A DNA stretch of 64,000 bases, taken from positions 186,001 through 250,000 of the forward strand of contig NZ_NERV01000002.1 in the NCBI RefSeq assembly GCF_003063315.1. The letters run 5' to 3'. Positions 56,578 to 64,000 of this stretch are shown here, piece after piece. A program made the translations under genes and the position numbers. This stretch comes from Limnohabitans sp. T6-5 (lineage in GTDB: Bacteria > Pseudomonadota > Gammaproteobacteria > Burkholderiales > Burkholderiaceae_C). The notes below the pieces were generated by a model. That model saw nothing but the letters and a program-made list of their open reading frames with translations. It did no database searches and was not told where the DNA came from. Position 1 is the first letter of the stretch, and each line of letters opens with the position of its first letter.

Positions 56578-56649
56578 CGGTCAACCTGAAAGTCCGTGTC
56601 ATCTTAAAGGAGGACAGACGGCGCGAATATTTAGGAATACCCTTGTCTA

Positions 56650-57117
56650 ATGCTGAATTTACCCACGCCCCAACTGAACTTTTTTGCCGATTTATCGGTG
56701 CATGTGGACAAGCCCCAAGAGGTCGGACAGGCCTTGCATGGCATGCGCCGGGTGATCCCGATTTTGGGAGGCGAGGTGCAAGGGCAGGGCTGGTCTGCCC
56801 GTGTGCTGCCGGGCGGGGCTGACTTTCAATTGATTTTGAACCCGCGCATGGCCGAGCTGGATGCCCGCTACGTGATCGAGACCGATGGCGGAGATTTGAT
56901 TTTTGTGCAAAACCGTGCCGTGCGCACGGCCGCGCCCGAGGTCATGGCCCGGCTGGTGCGTGGCGAGCCAGTGGAGCCGCAATCGGTGTACTTCCGGTGC
57001 AGCCCGAGTTTCGAGACGGCGTCCACCGCTTTGGGCTGGATCAGCGAGCGGCTGTTCATCGGCACTGGCGCACGCCACCCCGACCGGGTGGTGATGCGCT
57101 TTTTTGAAGTGGCCTGA
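56650..57117 (+). CDS. DUF3237 family protein
   Basis: 155 residues. FFADLSVHVDKPQEVG, GGEVQGQGWSARVLPGGADF and YFRCSPSFET match the DUF3237 pattern, a small beta-barrel of unknown reaction often encoded near aromatic-compound degradation genes. Divergent from the LuxR-type gene with 72 bases between. Confidence 0.8.
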   Translation: MLNLPTPQLNFFADLSVHVDKPQEVGQALHGMRRVIPILGGEVQGQGWSARVLPGGADFQLILNPRMAELDARYVIETDGGDLIFVQNRAVRTAAPEVMARLVRGEPVEPQSVYFRCSPSFETASTALGWISERLFIGTGARHPDRVVMRFFEVA

Positions 57118-57379
57118 GGCGTACTGCTGCGCATGCTTCGCAATCACTGCCTCCCGAGCAAGGCCGGTACATCGATGGTTCAGGCACGCTTATGTCTGAC
57201 ATCTGCGCCATGTCAACCCGTAGCTCGGTGGCTTCAGCCCCGGCATGACACGCCTGAGTGCAGGTCCCAATTCGGGGCTGACGCCGCCCACAGACAAAAC
57301 GCTTGTCGAAGAAAGACTTCGCGGGGCCGAATCCACAAGCCTGTGCCATGAAAAACCCCTCTACAACCGGAGACAAACC
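57118..57379. other. Intergenic gap with a degenerate REP
   Basis: 260 bases with no gene. A mutated GGCT-type REP hairpin lies at 57221-57249 (GTAGCTCGG foot, CCCCGGCA end). Confidence 0.6.
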
Positions 57380-59107
57380 ATGAAAAAAACCACATTCACT
57401 CTGGCCATTCAGGGCCTGACCGTGCTCTCAGCCGGCGGCGTATTGATCGCTTGCAGCAGCTTGCCGGGGAGCTCGGCGCCTGCCTTGAAGTCGGCCACAG
57501 GCGCCAACTTGTCCAGCTGCAGCGCGCTGGCAGGGCAGTTGAATCTGGCCCAAACCCGCATTGAATCAAGCACATCTGTTGCGGCAGGCGCCGTCATGCA
57601 AGGCGACCGGCCCGTGCCCGAGCATTGCCTGGTCAAGGGCCGCATGCATGAGCGCAAGGGCAGCGATGGGCGTGATTACGCCATCGGCTTTGAGATGCGT
57701 TTGCCGGTTGCCTGGAACGGCCGTTTTTATTACCAAGGCAATGGTGGCCTGGACGGTGCGGTGGTGCCTGCGCTGGGCGCTTTGGGGGGCGGGCCACTGA
57801 CGGGCGCTTTGATGCAAGGCTTTGCCGTCATCAGCTCGGATGCCGGTCACACCGGGCCGCAAACGCCGTTTTTTGGCCTGGAGCCGCAAGCCCGCCTGGA
57901 CTATGGCTACCAGGCGGTTGAAAAACTCACCCCCATGGCCAAACAGCTGATTCAGGTGGCCTATGGCAAGGCGCCCGACCGCTCGTACATTGGCGGCTGC
58001 TCCAATGGGGGGCGGCATGCCATGGTGGCTGCTTCACGTTTAGGCGATCAATACGACGGCTATTTGGTGGGCGCACCCGGTTACCGCCTGCCTTATGCCG
58101 CACTGGCCCAGATATGGGGGGCTCAGCAGTGGGCCGGGATCGCCACAGCGGGTGCCACGGTCAAAAACCCGATGAACCCGAATGGCACCTTGCCCGACTT
58201 GGCCAGCGCCTTCACCCCGCAAGAAAGGCAAACCGTGTCGCGGGCCATTGCCGACAAGTGCGATGCCCTGGACGGTGTGCGTGATGGCATGGTGCAGGCC
58301 ACACAGGCTTGCCAGGCTGCCTTCAGCGTGCAAGCCGATGTGCCCACTTGCACGGGCGAACGCACGGGCGCTTGCCTGACGTCGGCTCAGAAAAATGTGA
58401 TTTCAGGCGTATTTGGCGGCGCCCAAACCGCTGCGGGGCAGCCGATTTACGCCAGCTTTCCGTATGACACGGGCATCGCAGGCGCGAACTGGGGCAGCTG
58501 GAAATTCATTGATTCTTTGATCCGCGACCCCTTGGCCATCAGCACGGTGTTCAGTGTGCCGCCGAGCCCGGTGAACCCGCTCAAGGAGGATGTGACGGCG
58601 CGCCTGGCCCAGTTTTCTGCGACCAACGAGGTGTATCGCGAGTCCGGCTGGTCGCTCATGACGCCGCCTGCGCAAGACAAGCCCGCCCATCTGGCTGCCT
58701 TGCGTGCACGAGGCGCCAAGATGGTGCTGTTTCACGGGGTGAGTGACGCGATTTTTTCAGCCGAGGACACCCGCCAGTGGATGGAGCGTCTGGCGCAAGC
58801 CAAGGTCAATCCGGGGGGCGATTTTGCCCGCTACTTTCCTGTGCCGGGCATGAACCATTGCAGCGCGGGTCTGGCGACCGATCAATTTGATTTGCTGACA
58901 CCCCTGGTGCAGTGGGTGGAGCAGGGCGTGGCCCCCAAGGCGGTGGTGGCCAGCGCACGCGGCGTTGGCAATGCGGGCGGCATCAACCCTGAATTGCCAG
59001 CGGACTGGTCGGCCCAACGCACCCGGCCTTTGTGCGCCTATCCCCAATACGCGCACTACAACGGCTCCGGCAACACGGAAGACGCGGCCAATTTTTCTTG
59101 TCGGTGA
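57380..59107 (+). CDS. Tannase/feruloyl esterase family lipoprotein
   Basis: 575 residues from the ATG behind CCGGAGACAAACC. Lipoprotein-type signal with lipobox LIACSS. The nucleophile elbow is YIGGCSNGGRHAM, the acid is likely in FHGVSDAIFSAEDT, and the catalytic His is in VPGMNHCSAG. A Cys next to each triad member forms the family's characteristic disulfide. It hydrolyses ester-linked aromatic acids such as gallate or ferulate in the periplasm. Confidence 0.88.
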   Translation: MKKTTFTLAIQGLTVLSAGGVLIACSSLPGSSAPALKSATGANLSSCSALAGQLNLAQTRIESSTSVAAGAVMQGDRPVPEHCLVKGRMHERKGSDGRDYAIGFEMRLPVAWNGRFYYQGNGGLDGAVVPALGALGGGPLTGALMQGFAVISSDAGHTGPQTPFFGLEPQARLDYGYQAVEKLTPMAKQLIQVAYGKAPDRSYIGGCSNGGRHAMVAASRLGDQYDGYLVGAPGYRLPYAALAQIWGAQQWAGIATAGATVKNPMNPNGTLPDLASAFTPQERQTVSRAIADKCDALDGVRDGMVQATQACQAAFSVQADVPTCTGERTGACLTSAQKNVISGVFGGAQTAAGQPIYASFPYDTGIAGANWGSWKFIDSLIRDPLAISTVFSVPPSPVNPLKEDVTARLAQFSATNEVYRESGWSLMTPPAQDKPAHLAALRARGAKMVLFHGVSDAIFSAEDTRQWMERLAQAKVNPGGDFARYFPVPGMNHCSAGLATDQFDLLTPLVQWVEQGVAPKAVVASARGVGNAGGINPELPADWSAQRTRPLCAYPQYAHYNGSGNTEDAANFSCR

Positions 59108-59305
59108 GTGATGCTGTGTTTTCTGCACCTGTGACTGAGTAAATCCGTTGACCACTTGCTGCATGGCTGGTCTATCAAGGAGAGGGCCAGATGGCAGGGC
59201 AGTGATGCATCCTGCATTTGGATTGCGGGGGGCCAATTGGCGCCTGATCACCCCTGCAATCGGTCAACCTGGACCCGTATTGCGGCTTTGGTTGGGTTTA
59301 GGGTC

Positions 59306-59713
59306 TTAGCCTGCCAGAACAACGGTTCCTTGCGCGAGTGCACACAGTTTTTCGGAGGCGGCATCAGCAGCGTAGATTTCGCACTGGCAAATGGCCAGCC
59401 GCTTGCCCGCGCTTCGTGCCTGTGCCCGTGCGACCAAATGCAATCCGACTGCGGGACGGATGTAGTTGATTTTGAATTCCGCCGTCAGCGCATTACCACC
59501 CAATGCCAGGCCCCCAGCGAAGGTGATGGCGTTGTCCGCTAGATAACTGATCACCCCACCATGGACAAAACCATGCTGCTGTTTGTGGTGGTTCTGAATG
59601 GTGAGTGTCAGCTCAGCGCTATCGTTGGTGGATTGCGTCAGTTCAGCACCTATGAATTGACTGAAAGCTTGGTTAGCAAAGACCTGTTGTGCGAATGCTT
59701 GAATATCGTCCAT
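59306..59713 (-). CDS. PaaI-type hotdog thioesterase
   Basis: 135 residues with the hotdog pattern: HHKQQHGFVHGGVISYLADNAITFA carries the catalytic Asp, and AEFKINYIRPAVG follows. It hydrolyses an acyl- or aryl-CoA. Neighbouring tannase and DUF3237 genes agree with an aromatic-acid theme. The 198 bases between it and the tannase stop codon show nothing. Confidence 0.85.
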   Translation of the reverse strand: MDDIQAFAQQVFANQAFSQFIGAELTQSTNDSAELTLTIQNHHKQQHGFVHGGVISYLADNAITFAGGLALGGNALTAEFKINYIRPAVGLHLVARAQARSAGKRLAICQCEIYAADAASEKLCALAQGTVVLAG

Positions 59714-59817
59714 TGCTTGACTCCTTGTTTGCGGTTGGCATCAATTTTATTTGTCGATGGCTGGATGTCGCGACTTCACGTTGTCGTAATTAAATTCGCT
59801 AATATGCGGTTGTTTGG

Positions 59818-60783
59818 TCATGAATTATTTCGAAATCCAAAATGAAATTTCCAATGGAGTTTCACCCCGACTGTAGCAATCAAAATCAGTGAGGCACCGA
59901 TGGCCTGACGCAGAGAAATAACATGGTCGAAAAAAATGTAATCAAAAACCACCGTAGAGATTGGATAAATAAATGACAGGATAGCAATCACGCTCAGTTG
60001 GAGTTTGGCTATGGCGGAGTAAATCAGCCCATATAAAAATGCGGTATGAACAACACCCAGTGGAAGAATGAACTGCCACTGATCGAAGGTGACACTTTGA
60101 GCGAGTGATGTGGTCAGTGGGTAAGTTATCAAGGCTCCGGCAAATGTTTGAACCAAGACGATCAGCAATGGTGGCGTGCCAGAAAGTTTTTTGGTAATCA
60201 GTACCGATCCTGAATAAAGGCTTGTCGCAATTAGCACCAAGCCGAGTCCGACTAACTCTTGTTGCGACAGGCTGGTTTGATGGATGCCGATAATGATGAC
60301 CAGGCCAATAAATCCCAGTCCGATCCAAAAACCGTCCGATGGCGTGAATTTTTCTTTGAAAATCAGAACACCTAATAAAAGAATGATGAACGGGTTGACA
60401 TGGTAAACGATCGTTGCCAGTGATATTGAGGTGAGTGGAAAAGCCTTAAATAGAAGTATCCAGTTAAAAATCAACAACCATCCCGACCCCACCATCATCG
60501 CCAATTTCTTTGGCGTGAAATACGCCTTTTTGAGTTGCCCGGAAAAGATAATGACAGGAAGCAAGCAAATAAAGGCGATCGCGCACCGGAAGTAGACAAT
60601 ATTCTCGGGTGATTGTCCTGATTTGACGACAAAGAGACCAATGCTCCCTGAAATGATCATGGCGACGATCATTTCCATGGTGCCGAAAGTTTCGTTGCTG
60701 TTGCGCAAGGCGTATCTTTCTAGTTTTGGAGGTGACTTTGGAAAAGTTCTATCTGGACATGGATCTATTGCAATCTTCGTCAT
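59818..60783 (-). CDS. EamA/DMT family transporter
   Basis: 321 residues from MTKIAIDPCP; the ORF extends upstream but without family resemblance. Ten membrane helices in two EamA halves, with PENIVYFRCAIAFICLLPVI at the family's first motif and TSISLATIVYHVNPFIILLLGVLIF at the end of the first half. Solute unknown. Confidence 0.8.
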   Translation of the reverse strand: MTKIAIDPCPDRTFPKSPPKLERYALRNSNETFGTMEMIVAMIISGSIGLFVVKSGQSPENIVYFRCAIAFICLLPVIIFSGQLKKAYFTPKKLAMMVGSGWLLIFNWILLFKAFPLTSISLATIVYHVNPFIILLLGVLIFKEKFTPSDGFWIGLGFIGLVIIIGIHQTSLSQQELVGLGLVLIATSLYSGSVLITKKLSGTPPLLIVLVQTFAGALITYPLTTSLAQSVTFDQWQFILPLGVVHTAFLYGLIYSAIAKLQLSVIAILSFIYPISTVVFDYIFFDHVISLRQAIGASLILIATVGVKLHWKFHFGFRNNS

Positions 60784-61176
60784 GGCGGTCAAGTAAAACG
60801 AAGTGCAACACGCGCTTAACCGTGGTGAATCCCTGCACACGGCACGATTCCGGAAGAACTGTCCAAGATTCAAGCGTTTGTTGCAGCGTTGTCATCGATG
60901 CAGTGTGCGTTGAGGCGAGAGTTGGCACGGATGAAAGACTACACCTTCATTCTAAAAAGACAAACTTGACTTGTGTCTTGGCGAACCATTCATCTGGAAA
61001 TTCATTGGTCAGTTTAACTTAACATAATATACATAAGGTGAACATTTAAGTTCTATAAAGGGTTGAAGAGGCTTACTCTCGTTAACTACCCGACACCTTT
61101 ATATCACGAAAAAACCACAAATATGTGTATTTATTTGGAAAAATGTTCAAGAGTGCAACAGTTGAGCGTCACGCCT
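60784..61176. other. Intergenic gap
   Basis: About 390 bases with no complete gene. A 46-codon open stretch (60829-60969) on the plus strand, with ELSKIQAFVAALSSMQCALR and ELARMKDYTFILKRQ, reads like a C-terminal gene remnant, but has no start. The rest, 61000-61160, is AT-rich. Confidence 0.35.
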
Positions 61177-61641
61177 TCAGGCCAGTTGGACTGGTGAACG
61201 AGCCTTGGCGCTGGAGACAGTTTTTTCAATCCAGAAATTAGCACCTATCAGGGTTGTGTTTTCGCTGATGCCAGGAAGCTGTCTAAAAAACGGCTGATTG
61301 GCGGATTCACCCATTCTTCGACTTTCCAGAAACTCGATTCTGGCGTGGAGTGTCGACACGTATCTCGTGAGACTGGAGGCATGAGCCCTGTGAACCTGTG
61401 CCAAGTTGTGTAACTCGCAATTCACCACAGAGAATCCTAAATCAGTTTCCCAAAAAAGGGCGTACAAAACTGCTCGTGGGGCGGAGTTTGACTTCATCCA
61501 CCGACGGACTGTCTGTGGAGTGACGCCCAAGTGCTTGGCAATCGCTTCTGGACATTGAACACCGTTCCGCAGCCTTGATATCAAAGTTTGAAAGCAGGGG
61601 AGTTGTGTCGGGGCATAGGAGAAAAACTTGTTTTTTGACAT
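61177..61641 (-). CDS. Phage-type HTH protein (DUF3653-like)
   Basis: 154 residues from MSKNKFFSYA (a start seven codons earlier is possible). The HTH is CPEAIAKHLGVTPQTVRRWMKSNSAPRAVLYALFWETDLG, the pattern of phage-encoded DUF3653 proteins. The remainder has no known domain. The start falls within a 46-base repeat that recurs at 62700. Confidence 0.65.
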   Translation of the reverse strand: MSKNKFFSYAPTQLPCFQTLISRLRNGVQCPEAIAKHLGVTPQTVRRWMKSNSAPRAVLYALFWETDLGFSVVNCELHNLAQVHRAHASSLTRYVSTLHARIEFLESRRMGESANQPFFRQLPGISENTTLIGANFWIEKTVSSAKARSPVQLA

Positions 61642-61678
61642 TGCTACTTTTAGGAGGACCATGGATTAGTAATTTTGT
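61633..61678. repeat. 46-bp direct repeat, first copy
   Basis: TTTTGACATTGCTACTTTTA then GGAGGACCATGGATTAG and TAATTTTGT; the second copy is at 62700-62745 with about six differences. It covers the start region of the DUF3653-like gene on the other strand. Confidence 0.75.
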
Positions 61679-61724
61679 TGTACTACCTTGCCTGGCCTGA
61701 CTCCCGGCTGACATTCGCTACGAA

Positions 61725-61742
61725 AGAGCCCCATGGGGCTCT
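61725..61742. repeat. Perfect 18-bp palindrome
   Basis: AGAGCCCCATGGGGCTCT in the gap before the HigB-like gene. It could be a protein site or a weak terminator; no T-run follows on either strand. Confidence 0.7.
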
Positions 61743-61961
61743 GGGAAGTGGGTTGCTAAAGGCACAGGTCGAAGTCGCCGTCACGTTACTAGCTGGCCGC
61801 TAATTGCCAGAAATCCTTGCGAGGTAAGGTTTGATCAGCGTGTTGAACCCATCGGCGAATTGTGATGCGGCTCCTTCCCCCGCACGCAGTCCTGAATTTT
61901 CCAGATCAAAATCAAGTTATCCTAAAATATTCACTTGACCGAATAGTCTTCAGGAGGAATA

Positions 61962-62333
61962 ATGAATCAAGCTTGGGAGGTTGAATACACGGATGAACTT
62001 GGGGAATGGTGGGGAGATTTGACCGAAGCCGAACAGGAATCTATCGACGCATCAGTGCGAATGCTTCAAGAAAAAGGTCCGAATCTTGGATTTCCTCATA
62101 CTTCTGGGATTGAATTGTCCAAGCATTCCCACATGCGTGAGTTGCGGGTTCAACATGAAGGTCGGCCCTATAGGGTGTTGTATGCATTTGATCCGCGACG
62201 TTGCGCCATCCTGCTCCTTGGCGGAGACAAAACAGGCGATGACCGCTGGTATGAAAAACATGTGCCGAAAGCTGACACCTTGTACGACAGTCACATTGAC
62301 ACTCTAAAAAAGGAAGGACAGATCAATGGCTAA
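61962..62333 (+). CDS. higB: HigB/RelE-type toxin (Gp49-like)
   Basis: 123 residues, strong AGGAGGAA Shine-Dalgarno. YTDELGEWWGDLTEAEQESI, then HMRELRVQHEGRPYRVLYAFDPRRCAILLLGGDK is the core of the phage-derived Gp49-like (PF05973-type) RelE superfamily, with a C-terminal DRWYEKHVPKAD. It would cleave mRNA. The stop codon overlaps the HTH antitoxin start by eight bases, the usual higBA order. Confidence 0.88.
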   Translation: MNQAWEVEYTDELGEWWGDLTEAEQESIDASVRMLQEKGPNLGFPHTSGIELSKHSHMRELRVQHEGRPYRVLYAFDPRRCAILLLGGDKTGDDRWYEKHVPKADTLYDSHIDTLKKEGQING

Positions 62334-62640
62334 AAAATTCAATGAATTGCGCGCCCGTATGTCGCCGGAGGCACAATCACGATCAGCGGCCCGTGCTGAG
62401 GCTATGCTTGTGGAAATGCAACTTCAGGAACTAAGAAGGTCGCGGCAAACAACTCAAGTTGAGGTAGCCAAGGCGATGTGTGTAGAACAAGCTGCGATTT
62501 CGAAACTTGAGCGACGTGACGATATGTACGTCAGCACTCTACGGGAGTATGTCAAGGCACTAGGTGGTGAATTGAAATTGGTTGCTTCGTTCCCTGATGG
62601 TGACATCCAGGTTCATCCTTTTGAGCTTGCGCATCAATAA
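62326..62640 (+). CDS. higA: HigA-type XRE antitoxin
   Basis: 104 residues. An N-terminal helix (ARMSPEAQSRSAARAEAMLVEM) is followed by the HTH LRRSRQTTQVEVAKAMCVEQAAISKLERR and YVSTLREYVKALGGELKLVA. Partner of the toxin encoded just upstream. The last codons lie within a 42-base repeat also found at 63691. Confidence 0.88.
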   Translation: MAKKFNELRARMSPEAQSRSAARAEAMLVEMQLQELRRSRQTTQVEVAKAMCVEQAAISKLERRDDMYVSTLREYVKALGGELKLVASFPDGDIQVHPFELAHQ

Positions 62641-62670
62641 GCCACGACATATATCATGGTGGTCTTTTCA
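62629..62670 (+). repeat. 42-bp direct repeat, first copy
   Basis: GCGCATCAATAAGCCACGAC then ATATATCATGGTGGTCTTTTCA; the second copy is at 63691-63732. Each copy ends the region of one toxin-antitoxin pair. Confidence 0.8.
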
Positions 62671-62699
62671 AGTCTGTCCTGACTTTGGGGTCCACTTCA

Positions 62700-62745
62700 T
62701 TTTGACATCGCTACTTTCAGGAGGATCACGGCTTAGTAATTTTGT
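62700..62745 (+). repeat. 46-bp direct repeat, second copy
   Basis: Counterpart of 61633-61678. It lies 29 bases after the 42-bp repeat. The remaining DNA up to 62847 holds no gene. Confidence 0.75.
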
Positions 62746-62847
62746 AGTAATCGAAGGGTCAACGTAATTTTCAGCAGACATCCACTACTTGATGTGTGCA
62801 GTTAGCCCCCCATAGGCCCATCTGTAGCATGCTGCTAAAATAAGCAA

Positions 62848-63057
62848 ATGGCAGTTCAGAGCAATTTTCTTGGTTCAGTTACAGTTTCTGGTGATGAAGC
62901 GAAAGCTCTCACGCGGAAGTTGTTAAACGGGCGCGGTACTCGTGCTGCCATTGCTTCTGCAGAGAATGGCCGCAAACTTGCCTTGAGCTTTGCTAAGCGA
63001 GGTTCTGTGGTCATCAAACTCAAGCCTTCACGTGAGACTGTAAAAGATCTCGGATGA
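62848..63057 (+). CDS. Antitoxin-like small protein before a GNAT gene
   Basis: 69 residues, basic and with a helical start (VSGDEAKALTRKLLNGRG). No known family is recognised. It ends three bases before a GNAT acetyltransferase gene, the organisation of GNAT-type toxin-antitoxin pairs, but it lacks the usual DUF1778 ribbon-helix-helix sequence. Confidence 0.6.
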   Translation: MAVQSNFLGSVTVSGDEAKALTRKLLNGRGTRAAIASAENGRKLALSFAKRGSVVIKLKPSRETVKDLG

Positions 63058-63060
63058 CAT

Positions 63061-63594
63061 GTGGGCTTTGAACTGCGTGAGCTTTCTGCCGCCGATGGCT
63101 GCAATGCATTGAGCCTGGGTGATCCTGTATTTTCACCTCTCAAGAGTTTCTTGCGAAAAGAAGCGAAGAAGCTTCATCAGGAGCATTTAGCGCGGACATA
63201 TGTGCTTGTGCGGCAAGGCGAGACGAAGGTTTTGGCTTACATCACGACTTTGTGCACTCATATGGCCGTGGAGCAGTTTGACAAACATGATGTGGTGCTG
63301 GATGGTTTCCGTTACAAGGACTATCCGGCTATCAAGTTGGCCAGGTTGGCGGTTGATTCGAGCCTCAAACGCCAAGGTATTGGGAGTCAACTAGTTGACT
63401 TCATCATCGGACTTATTACAGAGCATGTAATGCCGCACACAGGATGCCGATTCTTGGTTGTGGACTCCAAGCCGGAATCTGTCAACTTCTATTCTGCCAA
63501 GGGCTTTCTTCCAATTGGCATCAGCAATGAAGGTGACAGCGCCACAACAACGATGTTCATTGATCTGAAGCGTGTGCTTGCCGCGGTGAACTAA
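63061..63594 (+). CDS. GNAT acetyltransferase, probable toxin
   Basis: 177 residues, GTG start. The acetyl-CoA binding segment is VDSSLKRQGIGSQLVDFI, with the preceding beta strand AIKLARLAVD and the C-terminal FYSAKGFLPIG. This pattern (LARLAVDSSLKRQGIG) is found in TacT/AtaT-type toxins, which acetylate aminoacyl-tRNA. The short coupled gene upstream would be the antitoxin. Confidence 0.75.
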   Translation: MGFELRELSAADGCNALSLGDPVFSPLKSFLRKEAKKLHQEHLARTYVLVRQGETKVLAYITTLCTHMAVEQFDKHDVVLDGFRYKDYPAIKLARLAVDSSLKRQGIGSQLVDFIIGLITEHVMPHTGCRFLVVDSKPESVNFYSAKGFLPIGISNEGDSATTTMFIDLKRVLAAVN

Positions 63595-63690
63595 GCCTCA
63601 ACGGGATCTATTGGGAGTCGAAATTCCAAGGTGCACGTTACCTCGGCCGACTTCGAGGCGAAATCGCTAAAGACTTAGCGGGTGCGGCTT

Positions 63691-63732
63691 GCGCACCAAT
63701 AAGCCACGATACACATCATGGTGGTCCTTTCA
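63691..63732 (+). repeat. 42-bp direct repeat, second copy
   Basis: Counterpart of 62629-62670 with about six differences, 1062 bases away, just before the convergent membrane-protein gene. Confidence 0.8.
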
Positions 63733-63736
63733 GTTT

Positions 63737-64000
63737 TCACAAATATTTTTTGTAATACGTCGCCTGCAGTCTCACCAGTAAGGCACTGAATAGTGCCGCT
63801 GGCCCAAAGATCAGCAAGGCTGAAATCGGAATCGGTGAGCACATGAAAACCACGGCGGCAAAAGGCGGTAACAGCCGAGTGCCGTAAAGTTTGGCCCGGT
63901 GGTAGATGCTTGCGCTTTCATAACCCCCACATGCTCGCCGGATGTAGCGTTGCGCAAGGCCATCCATACCGAATGCAAACAGCCAGGTCAGATAAAGCGG
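63737..64000 (-). CDS. Small membrane protein, partial at the window edge
   Basis: The frame is open to the right edge, so the N terminus is missing or at 63967 (MDGLAQRYIRRACGG). Two hydrophobic segments, LLPPFAAVVFMCSPIPISA and ALLIFGPAALFSALLV, and a C-terminal YYKKYL. No family recognised. Confidence 0.45.
   Translation of the reverse strand, partial: PLYLTWLFAFGMDGLAQRYIRRACGGYESASIYHRAKLYGTRLLPPFAAVVFMCSPIPISALLIFGPAALFSALLVRLQATYYKKYL

Noticed and set aside
60726..61022. 98-residue plus-strand frame
   Set aside because: Partly antisense to the transporter start and rich in Cys and Ser without pattern; a different frame in the same stretch looks more like a gene remnant.
61633..63735. 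Integron cassette array with attC sites
   Set aside because: The shared borders look cassette-like, but the inverse core and core sites of attC are not present in good form, and no integrase is seen.

Overview
The window looks like chromosomal DNA of a betaproteobacterium, most likely Burkholderiales (Comamonadaceae-like). This is inferred from the guaB/guaA backbone genes, the style of the Wza/Wzz proteins, the TadA-hydrolase fusion and the high-GC backbone, not from any database match. Both ends cut through genes: a methyltransferase at the left edge and a small membrane protein at the right edge.

Layout. 1-5.2 kb: methyltransferase tail, a REP-filled repeat element, a PIN toxin pair, and a YjbH-like outer-membrane protein with a lipoprotein. 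5.7-34.2 kb: surface polysaccharide region one. It starts with a Wza-like/Wzz-like pair, continues into a very AT-rich block (Amj-like flippase, EpsG-like polymerase, glycosyltransferase, pyruvyltransferase, PglC-like sugar transferase), then PglD-like and PglE-like genes, a graveyard of toxin-antitoxin modules, truncated duplicates and repeats (16.5-25.7 kb), a PglF/WbpM-like dehydratase, and a second Wza-like/Wzz-like pair. 33-43 kb: polysaccharide region two, with a WecA-like initiator, Wzx-like flippase, four glycosyltransferases, an acyltransferase and a Wzy/WaaL-like protein. 43.6-47.4 kb: guaB and guaA with a MNT/HEPN pair between them. 47.5-59.8 kb: housekeeping and accessory enzymes (PaiB-like, TadA-dehalogenase fusion, LD-carboxypeptidase, penicillin acylase, LuxR regulator, DUF3237, tannase, PaaI thioesterase) separated by large REP arrays. 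59.8-64 kb: a transporter and two more toxin-antitoxin pairs bounded by direct repeats.

How the genes fit together. The PglF-, PglE-, PglD- and PglC-like genes together would make and transfer a diacetylbacillosamine-type sugar. The Amj-like and EpsG-like proteins would flip and polymerise it, and the Wzz/Wza pair would control its length and export it. A second set (WecA-like, Wzx, Wzy/WaaL) would build another glycan. The two Wza/Wzz pairs are near-identical direct repeats about 23 kb apart and flank region one.

The most distinctive signals are a REP family (GTAG foot plus a bulged hairpin) whose inner stem covaries among variants, amplified into tandem arrays of 5, 5 and 10 units and also carried inside a MITE-like element; a conserved ops-like or sigma-54-like leader element before both wza-like genes; a nine-unit heptanucleotide repeat upstream of one of them; and a series of gene fusions, insertions and frameshifts in the 16.5-25.5 kb region.
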